In this document: positions 1 to 6,750 of the stretch, one piece after another
Position numbering within the stretch: position 1 is the stretch's first letter
Layout: every line of letters begins with the position of its first letter
From: SUG1106 sp964651095
GTDB lineage: Bacteria; Bacillota; Clostridia; Peptostreptococcales; Anaerovoracaceae
Assembly (NCBI GenBank): GCA_964651095.1
Contig: CAZYWO010000089.1
Span: forward strand, 1 to 8,421
Length of the DNA stretch: 8,421 nt
Direction: 5' to 3'
Made by a program: the position numbers and the translations under genes
The notes under the pieces: model-generated
Told to the model about the DNA's origin: nothing
Seen by the model: the letters and a program-made list of their open reading frames with translations, nothing else
The model's database searches: none

Positions 1-62
1 TTATCTGCCACCCGCAATTAATCGATTTATTTTCGCTCCACCCCAACATTTGACAGAGAGCC

Positions 63-89
63 AAAAAAACAGGGGTTTCTCCCTGTTTT
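63..89 (-). terminator. Intrinsic terminator of the leftward operon
   Basis: A 9-bp perfect stem pairs 66-74 with 81-89 around a 6-nt loop (75-80); its core is CAGGG/CCCTG. Read on the minus strand the stem is followed by a run of seven T residues (63-69 on the plus strand are A), which is the classic factor-independent arrangement. It lies about 45 bp past the stop codon of the QueG-like gene, so it probably ends the transcript of all four leftward genes. On the plus strand only four T residues follow the core, so termination in that direction would be weaker. Confidence 0.85.
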
Positions 90-134
90 ACCGTTTCGGT
101 TATTAATACTTATCATACAAATATATTCAATGAA

Positions 135-890
135 TTACTCAATATACGAAAACGGACATATACTGATGCACTTTCCGCATGTGTCGGCTCCTTGCTGATT
201 GCTTGTCTGTTTCGCCAGTGCCTCATTATTGTTCAGTTCCCGCTGACAGACGAATTTGTCAATATCGCCCTTGTTCAGAGCTTTAGCCGGACAAATGCTA
301 AAACAAAGCCCACATGAACCGTTCTTATAATACAGGCACTCAGGTCCTCTATATTTTTCGCTCGGTTTAAGCGGCGCCGTAGTAATTACGGTGCAAAACC
401 TTCCTGCGCTGCCCTTTTCAGTTATGACAAGCCGGTTTGCCCCAAAGCTGCCCAGACCGGCAATTACTGCTGCACTCCTGTGAGACCATTTGCATATTAA
501 GTCTTTTGGATCGTATGTATGGGTAGCAGGAATTTTTATTCCCACATAATCTTCACTTTCAAGAACATCTATTACAGCATCGCTGATAACTGCGAAATGC
601 TCGTTTATAACCTCATAGGCTTCGCCCCATTTCTTGGAATTGTGTTCCGACGTCTTAGGTTCTCCTGCAACGGCTTTAGTAAACGGCACATAGAAACTTA
701 TCACGCTTTTAGCCCCGGGAAGAATATCCGATGGAAGATAGTGCCACGGTCCAATCAGAGTTTTTAGTTCTTCAAACATTTTATCATCAGCCGCAGAAAA
801 CCCTACGCATGGTTTTCTGAAAAGATCAGGGCGATTTAGTTCTTCAAGTTTGTCTATTATGATTTCTTCAAGCCTTTTCTCCAATGACAT
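135..890 (-). CDS. QueG-like double [4Fe-4S] cluster protein (short epoxyqueuosine reductase homologue)
   Basis: This 251-residue protein has two ferredoxin-like cysteine motifs at its C-terminus: C193-x2-C196-x3-C200-P and C238-x2-C241-x3-C245-P. With C185 and C215 that gives eight cysteines, enough for two [4Fe-4S] clusters. Upstream, WSHRSAAVIAGLGSFGANR (135-153) resembles the QueG stretch before the clusters (AGLG-x2-G-x-N). QueG is a cobalamin-dependent reductase acting in the last step of queuosine synthesis at the tRNA wobble position. Canonical QueG is about 350-380 residues with a HEAT-like tRNA-binding tail; this protein stops right after the second cluster motif, and I could not place the QueG catalytic Asp with confidence. 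Many clostridial proteins of this size carry the epoxyqueuosine reductase label without proof. The start is supported by AGAAGG upstream of ATG with a spacing of about 7. It follows thiI by 51 bp and is probably co-transcribed. Fe-S protein of the QueG family: sure. Reaction: unknown. Confidence 0.85.
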   Translation of the reverse strand: MSLEKRLEEIIIDKLEELNRPDLFRKPCVGFSAADDKMFEELKTLIGPWHYLPSDILPGAKSVISFYVPFTKAVAGEPKTSEHNSKKWGEAYEVINEHFAVISDAVIDVLESEDYVGIKIPATHTYDPKDLICKWSHRSAAVIAGLGSFGANRLVITEKGSAGRFCTVITTAPLKPSEKYRGPECLYYKNGSCGLCFSICPAKALNKGDIDKFVCQRELNNNEALAKQTSNQQGADTCGKCISICPFSYIE

Positions 891-941
891 TTCAATGCCT
901 TCTTTCCTCTTTTGATATTCCGCTTCTTTACTGCCGCTATA

Positions 942-2126
942 TTATTCAGGAATAATGTTTACAATCTCCTGTGATTTCACTGCCGCTTCCACCAGAGCCT
1001 CTACATCCAGTTTGCTTTCCGACTGAAGAATTCTTTCTAATTTAGGCTTAGTAGTGGGATGTTTAGGAAGAAAGACTGTGCAGCAATCCTCATAAGGTAA
1101 AATAGAAGTTTCAAAAGTGCCTATTTCCTGCGCTTTCTCCATAATATCCACCTTATCCATAGCGATAAGCGGTCTCATTACAGGCAGCGATACGCATGCG
1201 TCTGTTACCACCAGCGCTTCCGCTGTCTGACTAGCCACTTGCCCCAGATTTTCTCCGGTAATAAGCATCATGCAGCCAGTATCCTCCGCAATTTTTTCAG
1301 CTATTCTCATCATAAAACGGCGCACAAGAATCGTTGTTTCCTCTTCCGGACAATTCGTAACGATCTGTTCCTGAATAGGCAGTAAGTTGATTACGTGCAT
1401 CTTAAATCTGCCGCAGTAGGATGCCACGATTTTGGCTAAATCCTCAACCTTTTCCTGAGCACGCTGGCTGGTATAAGGATAAGAATGAAAGTGAACTGCC
1501 TCTATGAGCATCCCTCTCTTTGCCATCATCCATGTAGCTACAGGGCTGTCTATACCGCCTGAAAGGAGTGTAAGACCTTTACCGTTGGTTCCTAGCGGAA
1601 GTCCGCCAAAACCTGCAATTTTGCCTTCGTAAATATATGTGCGGTCGCTTCTCACATCCACATGCAAGTATACGTCGGGATTATGCACATCAACTTTAAG
1701 AACTTTGCATCCCACTAAAACCTTAGCTCCTATGATTCTGCCGATTTCAGGGGATTTTACAGGAAAGGTTTTATCTGCCCGCTTGCCTTCCACTTTGAAA
1801 GTTTTTATGCCCCGTTCTTCGATGAGGTTCATCATATATTTTACGGCTTCATCGCCTATGGCGTTTAGCTCCGAAGGCGCTTCTACGGCTTTGCTGATGG
1901 AAGCCACTCCAAATACCTTGGAAATTTCCTTGATTACGGGATTAATGTCTAAATTTTTATCTGCGCGGACAAAGATTAATCCTTCGTGCCTTTTTACATC
2001 AATACCTTCATAATTTTTAAGATTCTTTTTGATTCTGTCAACAAGGATTCTTTCAAAATAAGGTTTATTCATGCCTTTTAAAGCTACCTCGCCGCATCTG
2101 ACAATTAAAATATTTTGTTCGTTCAT
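942..2126 (-). CDS. thiI: tRNA 4-thiouridine synthase ThiI
   Basis: ThiI adenylates U8 of tRNA and replaces its oxygen with sulfur to give 4-thiouridine; in some bacteria it also feeds sulfur to thiazole synthesis. The 394-residue protein has an N-terminal ferredoxin-like/THUMP region (about 1-165) that binds tRNA, then a PP-loop ATP pyrophosphatase domain with the signature SGGIDS at 189-194. The sequence PYEDCCTVF around C348/C349 carries the cysteine expected to take up sulfur. It ends where the rhodanese domain of E. coli ThiI would begin. That short form is usual in Firmicutes, where a dedicated cysteine desulfurase (NifZ in Bacillus) hands sulfur over directly. Such a gene lies immediately upstream here, 104 bp away. 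The start is fixed by a strong AAGGAGG (2132-2138), 5 bases ahead of ATG. Length, motifs and context agree. Confidence 0.97.
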   Translation of the reverse strand: MNEQNILIVRCGEVALKGMNKPYFERILVDRIKKNLKNYEGIDVKRHEGLIFVRADKNLDINPVIKEISKVFGVASISKAVEAPSELNAIGDEAVKYMMNLIEERGIKTFKVEGKRADKTFPVKSPEIGRIIGAKVLVGCKVLKVDVHNPDVYLHVDVRSDRTYIYEGKIAGFGGLPLGTNGKGLTLLSGGIDSPVATWMMAKRGMLIEAVHFHSYPYTSQRAQEKVEDLAKIVASYCGRFKMHVINLLPIQEQIVTNCPEEETTILVRRFMMRIAEKIAEDTGCMMLITGENLGQVASQTAEALVVTDACVSLPVMRPLIAMDKVDIMEKAQEIGTFETSILPYEDCCTVFLPKHPTTKPKLERILQSESKLDVEALVEAAVKSQEIVNIIPE

Positions 2127-2136
2127 TTTTTCCTCC

Positions 2137-2172
2137 TTACAGACCGGCCATATTAGTTGGCGCCGGTATCAT
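2137..2172 (-). promoter_or_regulatory. GC-rich hairpin and possible 11-codon ORF in the thiI leader
   Basis: In the 104-bp gap between the desulfurase and thiI, the minus strand has ATG (2170-2172) opening an 11-codon frame, MIPAPTNMAGL, whose TAA (2137-2139) runs into the thiI ribosome binding site as TAAGGAGG. The same stretch holds an inverted repeat, ACCGGC (2143-2148) with GCCGGT (2162-2167), that stands out in an AT-rich gap. There is no good ribosome binding site ahead of the small ATG. The hairpin could affect thiI translation or mRNA processing, and translation of the short frame could open it. It has no T tract, so it is not a standard terminator. The pairing is seen; any role is inferred. 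Confidence 0.25.
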
Positions 2173-2230
2173 CGTGTGTCTTGTTAGTGAACTTATTCAA
2201 AGTTTTTCAAACTGTTAAAGACTATCCGGT

Positions 2231-3421
2231 TTATCTGAAGCTTCCCAGTTTTCTAAAACGCATCACCGCAGATTTAACTTTTTCCAGAACATACTCCATC
2301 TCAGCTTCGGTATTCATCTCGCTGAAACTGAAACGAACAGCTCCCTCTATTTCCTTATCTTTCAGCCCCATGGCTTTCAGCACGTGGCTCTGTCCTTTTT
2401 TGTTTGACGAACATGCGGAGCCTGTGGAAACGAAAATTCCATCCTGCTCAAGGGTATGCAGAATCACTTCGCCTCTTGTACCCAAGAAAGAGACATTGAG
2501 TACCGACGGACAGCATGTCTCATCTTCAGGGCTGTTAATAATCACATCCTTAATCTCGCTCTTAATACCTTCCAGAAGATATCTGCGAGATGCGCTCATT
2601 GCGGCAATTCTTTCGTCATATTTCGACATAGCTATTTCACATGCCACGCCAAAGCCCACAATTGCAGGAGTGTTTTCTGTACCGGAACGCATGTGTCTTT
2701 CCTGTCCGCCTCCCAGCATAAAAGGCTCAATGTTGATGCCCTTGCGGCTGTAGAGTATGCCTATTCCTTTGGGCCCATGAATCTTATGACCGCTGGCAGA
2801 TACAAAATCAACGCCTTGCCAGTCTTTTTTCACATTTACAGGGATTTTTCCAAGAGCCTGCACTGCGTCGCTGTGAAACCAAATCTGTGTTCCATGGGAT
2901 TTATTATACTCATTTTTTATACGGGCGATTTCTTTTATCGGCATTATGGTTCCTGCCTCGTTGTTCACACCCATTACAGACACTAAAATTGTATCTTCTG
3001 TTATGGCGGATTTTAGTTGTTCCAGATTAAGATGACAATTTCTGTCGACTCCGATATATTCTACATCAAAACCCATGCTTTCCAGCCTGCGGGCAGGTTC
3101 GAGAATTGCAGGATGCTCTACTGCCGATACGATGATTTTCTTTCCTGTGCGCTTCCTGGTCATAGCAGCTCCCATAAGAACTGTATTATCCGATTCTGTT
3201 CCGCAGGAAGTAAAGTATACTTCCTCCTCTCCGCAGCCAATTGCTAAGGCAAGAGACTTTCTTGCTGTTTTTACCTTTTTTTCTGCCTCTACTCCCATGT
3301 TATGCAGTGACGATGGATTACCGTACATATTGCGCATAACCTCCGTCATTTTATCCGTCACTTCATCGTATTGTCTGGTTGTAGAGCTGTTGTCCAAATA
3401 GACATTCATTTTATCCGTCAT
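2231..3421 (-). CDS. nifS: Cysteine desulfurase, NifS/IscS family (ThiI partner)
   Basis: This PLP-dependent enzyme removes sulfur from L-cysteine, giving alanine and an enzyme persulfide. In the 396-residue protein, YLDNSSTT (8-15) is the family N-terminus, H103 stacks on the cofactor, D185 lies in FHSDAVQ, K213 in SGHKIHGPKG is the PLP lysine, RSGTEN (245-250) binds substrate, and C337 in STGSACSS is the persulfide cysteine on the mobile loop. All key residues are present. The position just before thiI mirrors the Bacillus nifZ-thiI pair, so its main client is probably ThiI rather than general Fe-S assembly; no iscU/sufU lies in the window. The start at 3421 has AGAGG 7 bases upstream. The internal Met5 is closer to where the family usually begins but has a poorer site. 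The start region is tandemly duplicated (see 3411-3456), and TDKM recurs at residues 22-25. The exact subfamily name is less certain than the enzyme class. Confidence 0.95.
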   Translation of the reverse strand: MTDKMNVYLDNSSTTRQYDEVTDKMTEVMRNMYGNPSSLHNMGVEAEKKVKTARKSLALAIGCGEEEVYFTSCGTESDNTVLMGAAMTRKRTGKKIIVSAVEHPAILEPARRLESMGFDVEYIGVDRNCHLNLEQLKSAITEDTILVSVMGVNNEAGTIMPIKEIARIKNEYNKSHGTQIWFHSDAVQALGKIPVNVKKDWQGVDFVSASGHKIHGPKGIGILYSRKGINIEPFMLGGGQERHMRSGTENTPAIVGFGVACEIAMSKYDERIAAMSASRRYLLEGIKSEIKDVIINSPEDETCCPSVLNVSFLGTRGEVILHTLEQDGIFVSTGSACSSNKKGQSHVLKAMGLKDKEIEGAVRFSFSEMNTEAEMEYVLEKVKSAVMRFRKLGSFR

Positions 3422-3456
3422 ATTTTATCCTCTTTATCCGTCATATTTTATCCTCT
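3411..3456. repeat. Perfect 23-bp tandem duplication of the desulfurase RBS and start codon
   Basis: Bases 3411-3433 and 3434-3456 are identical. On the minus strand each unit contains AGAGGAT, a 7-base spacer and ATGACGGATAA. The inner copy gives the annotated start of the desulfurase (ATG at 3419-3421). The outer copy has its own ATG (3442-3444) opening the frame MTDKEDKI, which ends in TGA at 3418-3420 and so overlaps the real start as ATGA. Because 23 is not a multiple of three, the two starts are in different frames. A part of the unit (TTTTATCCGTCA on the plus strand) also occurs inside the gene near 3349. Confidence 0.95.
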
Positions 3457-3463
3457 GTTTAAA

Positions 3464-3489
3464 ATTTTTACCTAATATTTTTACCTAAT
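3464..3489. repeat. 13-bp tandem repeat in the transporter-desulfurase gap
   Basis: ATTTTTACCTAAT occurs twice head to tail (3464-3476 and 3477-3489), directly next to the transporter stop codon. The unit is AT-rich and has no internal symmetry. Together with the 23-bp repeat it fills most of the 78-bp gap, which has no GC-rich terminator stem, so read-through from the transporter gene into the desulfurase is plausible. Confidence 0.9.
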
Positions 3490-3499
3490 ATTTAAATAT

Positions 3500-4924
3500 T
3501 TAACCCATTTCTTCCATACCGGTAAATATATTCATCCATTTCTTACTGTAATATCTGTGGAAACAGAAGAAAACTTTCACAAAATCCGCAATCGCTACAA
3601 GAGCCATAACCCACGGCAGAGACCATTTAAGCGCCAGCACGCCAATATATGCAAGGGGAATCTGCGCGCCCACATTCAGCGATACATCCACATACATGCA
3701 AAAAACCGTATCTCCTCCTGCTCTGAATATAGCGCAAATCATCATATATGCAAACATTTTCGGCGTTAAAGCGATTGCATATACCAGAAGGGCTTTCATC
3801 AGCATGTCGGTAGTTTCCGCACTGAAATCGTAAATATCTGCAATGAATTTTCTCGATATAATCAGGATAACCGTCATAACTGCGTTAAGCGCCCATGTGA
3901 CTTTTATGATATTTCTGCTGTAACGATATGCCAGTTCTTTTCTGCCTTGACCCAAAACTCCTCCGATTATCACTGCCGCAGCATTACCTAAACCGAAGTA
4001 AATGGTCTGGAAAAAGTCGGTGACTGTAACTGCAATCTGTGAAACAGCCAAAGCTGAAGCGCTGATTTTGCCATAAGCGGCAAATATGGAAGATACGGAT
4101 ACAGCCCATAGCCCCTCTGTTATGATAACCGGCACTGCGGTTTTCATAACCCGCTTAAACAAATCACGTGAAAATGACAGCATTTCACTTGGCATAGCTT
4201 TAAGAGGATGTTCCTTGCGCAGGTAAACTGAAAGAAGCATTGCCGCACACTCTAAAATTCTTGATATTAAAGTGGCTATTGCCGCACCTACAACGCCCAG
4301 CTTAGGCGCTCCTAAATTGCCGTAAATTAAAATATAATTTAAAATGATGTTGCATAAAATCGCACAAGCATTGATAGTGGTTGGATATTTCAAATCCTGA
4401 ATTGCTCTCGAGTTGTATGAAATCACGAAAGTCAATCCTGAGAAAAAATATGAAAAGCATGCAATTTTCAGATAATTAGTTCCAAGCAATATGACCTCCG
4501 CTTCGTCGGAAAAAATTCCAATGATAGACGGAGCTGCAAAATATATCAACGCAATGGCAGGTATGGACAACACTACACACATAGTATAGTCAATGCCTAC
4601 TATTTTTCGCAGGCTTGCCACATCTCCGATACCCCAATACTGTACCGCAATTACCGAAGCGCCGCTAAAAATACCAAAAAGTACGACGCCTAAAATAAAG
4701 TATACCTGATTGGCAGCTCCTACAGCGGCTAACGCATTTTCAGAAACTTTTCCAACCATTATGGTATCGGCTAAATTTAGGGTCACTGCAATGACCTGCT
4801 GTATTACCATAGGAATTCCGGTAATAACAAGTTTGCGGTAAAAAATCTTGTTTTCTTCTTCCAATGTCTGCGCGTTATGCTCTGTTAAGTTATCCGTATT
4901 ATTCTTCTTCCTTAAATTCAGCAT
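3500..4924 (-). CDS. MATE-family multidrug/toxin efflux transporter
   Basis: A 474-residue polytopic membrane protein with about twelve hydrophobic segments in two similar halves, a usual length for MATE exporters, which expel drugs, cations or metabolites using a Na+ or H+ gradient. Family signatures are TLNLADTIMVG (48-58) in the first helix, NLGAPKLGVVGAAIAT (203-218) in the loop before helix 6, and FRAGGDT (400-406) in the second half. A charged tail of about 30 residues precedes the first helix. The substrate cannot be told from sequence. The ATG has no well-placed ribosome binding site: the nearest GGAG ends 15 bases upstream, within three GGAGAT repeats, and no better in-frame start is visible. 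It lies between rny, with its terminator, and the sulfur-transfer genes, and probably heads that transcript. No regulator gene is adjacent. Confidence 0.93.
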   Translation of the reverse strand: MLNLRKKNNTDNLTEHNAQTLEEENKIFYRKLVITGIPMVIQQVIAVTLNLADTIMVGKVSENALAAVGAANQVYFILGVVLFGIFSGASVIAVQYWGIGDVASLRKIVGIDYTMCVVLSIPAIALIYFAAPSIIGIFSDEAEVILLGTNYLKIACFSYFFSGLTFVISYNSRAIQDLKYPTTINACAILCNIILNYILIYGNLGAPKLGVVGAAIATLISRILECAAMLLSVYLRKEHPLKAMPSEMLSFSRDLFKRVMKTAVPVIITEGLWAVSVSSIFAAYGKISASALAVSQIAVTVTDFFQTIYFGLGNAAAVIIGGVLGQGRKELAYRYSRNIIKVTWALNAVMTVILIISRKFIADIYDFSAETTDMLMKALLVYAIALTPKMFAYMMICAIFRAGGDTVFCMYVDVSLNVGAQIPLAYIGVLALKWSLPWVMALVAIADFVKVFFCFHRYYSKKWMNIFTGMEEMG

Positions 4925-4937
4925 ATTTTTTACTAAA

Positions 4938-4962
4938 ATCTCCCTATAATCTCCAAATCTCC
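4938..4962 (-). repeat. Three GGAGAT repeats in the transporter leader
   Basis: On the minus strand GGAGAT occurs at 4957-4962, 4949-4954 and 4938-4943, with gaps of 2 and 5 bases. All match the ribosome-binding core, yet the nearest is 13 bases from the transporter ATG. They could be redundant, badly placed ribosome sites or a protein-binding site. Only the repetition is seen; the role is unknown. Confidence 0.4.
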
Positions 4963-4975
4963 AATTTATATTCTA

Positions 4976-5002
4976 TTTATATTCCATATACATTTATGTA
5001 AA
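4976..5002 (-). promoter_or_regulatory. Candidate sigma-A promoter for the transporter operon
   Basis: Minus-strand TTTACA (4997-5002) and TATAAA (4976-4981) are separated by 15 bp, somewhat short of the optimal 17. The -35 box overlaps the tail of the rny terminator. A promoter is expected here because the rny transcript should stop just upstream. The region is very AT-rich, so chance matches are likely. Confidence 0.35.
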
Positions 5003-5031
5003 ACAAATGGGGGCAGAAATTTCTACCCCCA
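5001..5031 (-). terminator. Intrinsic terminator of rny
   Basis: TGGGGG (5008-5013) pairs with CCCCCA (5026-5031), and the interior (AGAAATTTCT) is itself palindromic, so the stem continues to a tight loop. On the minus strand the stem is followed by TTTGTTTTAC. It starts 18 bp after the rny stop codon. On the plus strand no T run follows, so it acts leftward only. It separates rny from the transporter operon. Confidence 0.85.
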
Positions 5032-5048
5032 GACATTCCGATTCAAAA

Positions 5049-6584
5049 CTACTTAGCGTAATCAATCGCTCTTGTCTCTCTAACCACGTTGACCTTAATC
5101 TGACCAGGATATTCCAATTCTGATTCAATTTTCTTGGAAATTTCTCTTGCCAGAAATACGATTTCTTCGTCGTTAACATCCTCAGGTTTTGCAATAATTC
5201 TGATTTCTCTGCCTGCTTGAATAGCAAATGACTTTTCAACCCCTGGTGTGGTGTTAGCGATTTCTTCAAGTTTCTCAAGTCTCTTAACATAAGCGTCAAG
5301 AGTTTCTCTCCTTGCTCCGGGTCTTGCTGCCGAAAGCGCGTCTGCCGCCGCAATTAATACAGCCTCCATGCTTCTCGGCTCATAGTCTCCATGGTGAGCT
5401 GCCATACCGTTTACAACAGCCTCTGACTCCTTATATCTTCTGAGTACCTCAATGCCTATATCTACATGAGTACCCTCAAATTCATGGTCAAGGGCTTTTC
5501 CAATATCATGAAGCAAACCTGCTCTCTTTGCAAGTTTAACATCAAGTCCCAGTTCGCCTGCCATAAGTCCTGCCAGATGAGCCACCTCAATTGAATGTTT
5601 AAGCACATTTTGTCCATAAGAAGTTCTGTATTTCAATCTTCCGAGAATCCTTACCAGCTCAGGATGAAGATTGTGGATACCCACCTCGAAAGTAGCCCGT
5701 TCGCCTTCTTCTTTAATGATCGCATTGACTTCTTTTTCGGCTTTTTCAACCATTTCCTCGATTCTCGCCGGATGAATACGTCCGTCAACTATAAGTTTTT
5801 CAAGGGCTACTCTTGCAATTTCTCTCCTTACAGGGTCAAATCCCGATAAAATAACTGCTTCCGGTGTATCATCTATGATAAGGTCTACGCCTGTAAGGGT
5901 TTCGATTGCTCTGATGTTTCTTCCTTCACGGCCTATTATCCTTCCCTTCATTTCATCGTTTGGAAGGGCTACTACGGATACTGTACTTTCGGCAACATGG
6001 TCTGCGGCACATCTTTGAATAGCATTAGTAATTATATATTTAGCCTTCTTGTCCGCTTCTTCTTTAGCCTTACTTTCGATTTCCTTAATCATAATAGAAG
6101 CTTCATGTCTTACTTCTTTTTCCGTATTGGCAAGCAAAATTGCTTTAGCCTCATCTACAGTGTACCCTGAAATTCTTTCGAGTTCTTCCATCTGTTTGGT
6201 TATTGCAGCTTCAAGATTCTTGTTTTTATTTACCAGTGACTGTTCTTTTTGTGTAATGCTTTCTTCTTTTTTTTCAATATTTTCAATTTTTCTGTCAAGA
6301 GCTTCCTCTTTCTGAATCATCCTTCTTTCTGAACGTTGAATTTCCTGTCTTCTTTCTCTTGCCTCACGCTCCGCATCGCTTCTGATTCTGTGGGCTTCCT
6401 CCTTGGCTTCAAGCAAAGCCTCTTTTTTCAAACTTTCGGATTTGTTTTCGGCGTCAAGAATAAGGTTTCTTGCCTTTTGCTCAGCGCTTCCGATTGCTTT
6501 TTCGCCGATATTTTTACGATATATATATCCGATCAACGCACCAACAATTAGTGCGACAACTCCAACTATAATTAGTTTAGTCAT
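5049..6584 (-). CDS. rny: Ribonuclease Y
   Basis: RNase Y is the membrane-anchored endoribonuclease that starts bulk mRNA decay and matures many transcripts in Firmicutes. The 511-residue protein shows the full family order: an N-terminal membrane helix (about 3-21), a long charged coiled coil (about 30-185) rich in Glu, Lys and Arg, a KH RNA-binding domain with IIGREGRNIRAIE (216-228), and an HD metal-dependent phosphohydrolase domain with H330, H336, the H359-D360 pair in LLHDIGKALDHE, H397/H398 and D415 in AAADALSA. The C-terminal part (about 450-511) ends in RETRAIDYAK, typical of the family. Length is normal and no key residue is missing. The start is fixed by GGAGGTG (6590-6596), 5 bases before ATG. 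It is transcribed divergently from rodA and ends at its own terminator, so it is probably monocistronic. Confidence 0.98.
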   Translation of the reverse strand: MTKLIIVGVVALIVGALIGYIYRKNIGEKAIGSAEQKARNLILDAENKSESLKKEALLEAKEEAHRIRSDAEREARERRQEIQRSERRMIQKEEALDRKIENIEKKEESITQKEQSLVNKNKNLEAAITKQMEELERISGYTVDEAKAILLANTEKEVRHEASIMIKEIESKAKEEADKKAKYIITNAIQRCAADHVAESTVSVVALPNDEMKGRIIGREGRNIRAIETLTGVDLIIDDTPEAVILSGFDPVRREIARVALEKLIVDGRIHPARIEEMVEKAEKEVNAIIKEEGERATFEVGIHNLHPELVRILGRLKYRTSYGQNVLKHSIEVAHLAGLMAGELGLDVKLAKRAGLLHDIGKALDHEFEGTHVDIGIEVLRRYKESEAVVNGMAAHHGDYEPRSMEAVLIAAADALSAARPGARRETLDAYVKRLEKLEEIANTTPGVEKSFAIQAGREIRIIAKPEDVNDEEIVFLAREISKKIESELEYPGQIKVNVVRETRAIDYAK

Positions 6585-6615
6585 TGCAACACCTCCCTCT
6601 TATTTAGTTTTTCCG

Positions 6616-6659
6616 TCTATATTTACAGAAGTATCTTTAGTTAATTTTTATAAAATCAA
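6616..6659 (-). promoter_or_regulatory. Candidate rny promoter(s)
   Basis: Two minus-strand candidates lie upstream of rny. One is TTGATT (6654-6659) and GATACT (6630-6635) with an 18-bp spacer. The other is TTAACT (6639-6644) and TATAGA (6616-6621) with a 17-bp spacer. Each box matches the sigma-A consensus at four of six positions. rny must be transcribed from this gap, but I cannot decide between them. Confidence 0.3.
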
Positions 6660-6680
6660 AACGCATTACATAATTAAAAC

Positions 6681-6710
6681 TTGATATATCCATACAATAT
6701 ATATTATAAT
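6681..6710 (+). promoter_or_regulatory. Sigma-A-type promoter of rodA
   Basis: TTGATA (6681-6686) and a perfect TATAAT (6705-6710) are separated by 18 bp. The -10 box lies 40 bp ahead of the rodA ATG, leaving a leader of roughly 30 bases with the ribosome binding site GAAAGG (6739-6744), 6 bases before the start. This is the best promoter match in the window. Confidence 0.65.
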
Positions 6711-6750
6711 GTTTAAATGAGCAAAATGTCAAGGTAGAGAAAGGTAAGAA

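Noticed and set aside
1..62. Possible gene end at the left edge: a plus-strand frame ending in TGA at 51-53 (CHPQLIDLFSLHPNI), and a minus-strand ATG at 47-49 opening MLGWSENKSINCGWQI.
   Set aside because: Both are cut by the window edge and too short to identify, and several frames are open over these 60 bases. The minus-strand ATG has no ribosome binding site. A convergent gene ending here remains possible.
50..78. TTGACA at 50-55 as a plus-strand -35 box.
   Set aside because: No -10-like hexamer lies 16-19 bp downstream; that position is inside the terminator stem.
2157..3401. Plus-strand frames of 76-198 codons opposite the desulfurase gene.
   Set aside because: The minus-strand gene has every catalytic residue of its family; the antisense frames show no recognisable domain.
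4994..5353. A 119-codon minus-strand frame overlapping the 3' end of rny.
   Set aside because: It is a shifted frame of the rny coding region and runs through the rny terminator; the protein has no family resemblance.
6049..6684. Serine/phenylalanine/leucine-rich plus-strand frames opposite rny.
   Set aside because: They are antisense shadows of the Glu/Lys/Arg-rich coiled coil, and their composition follows from that alone.
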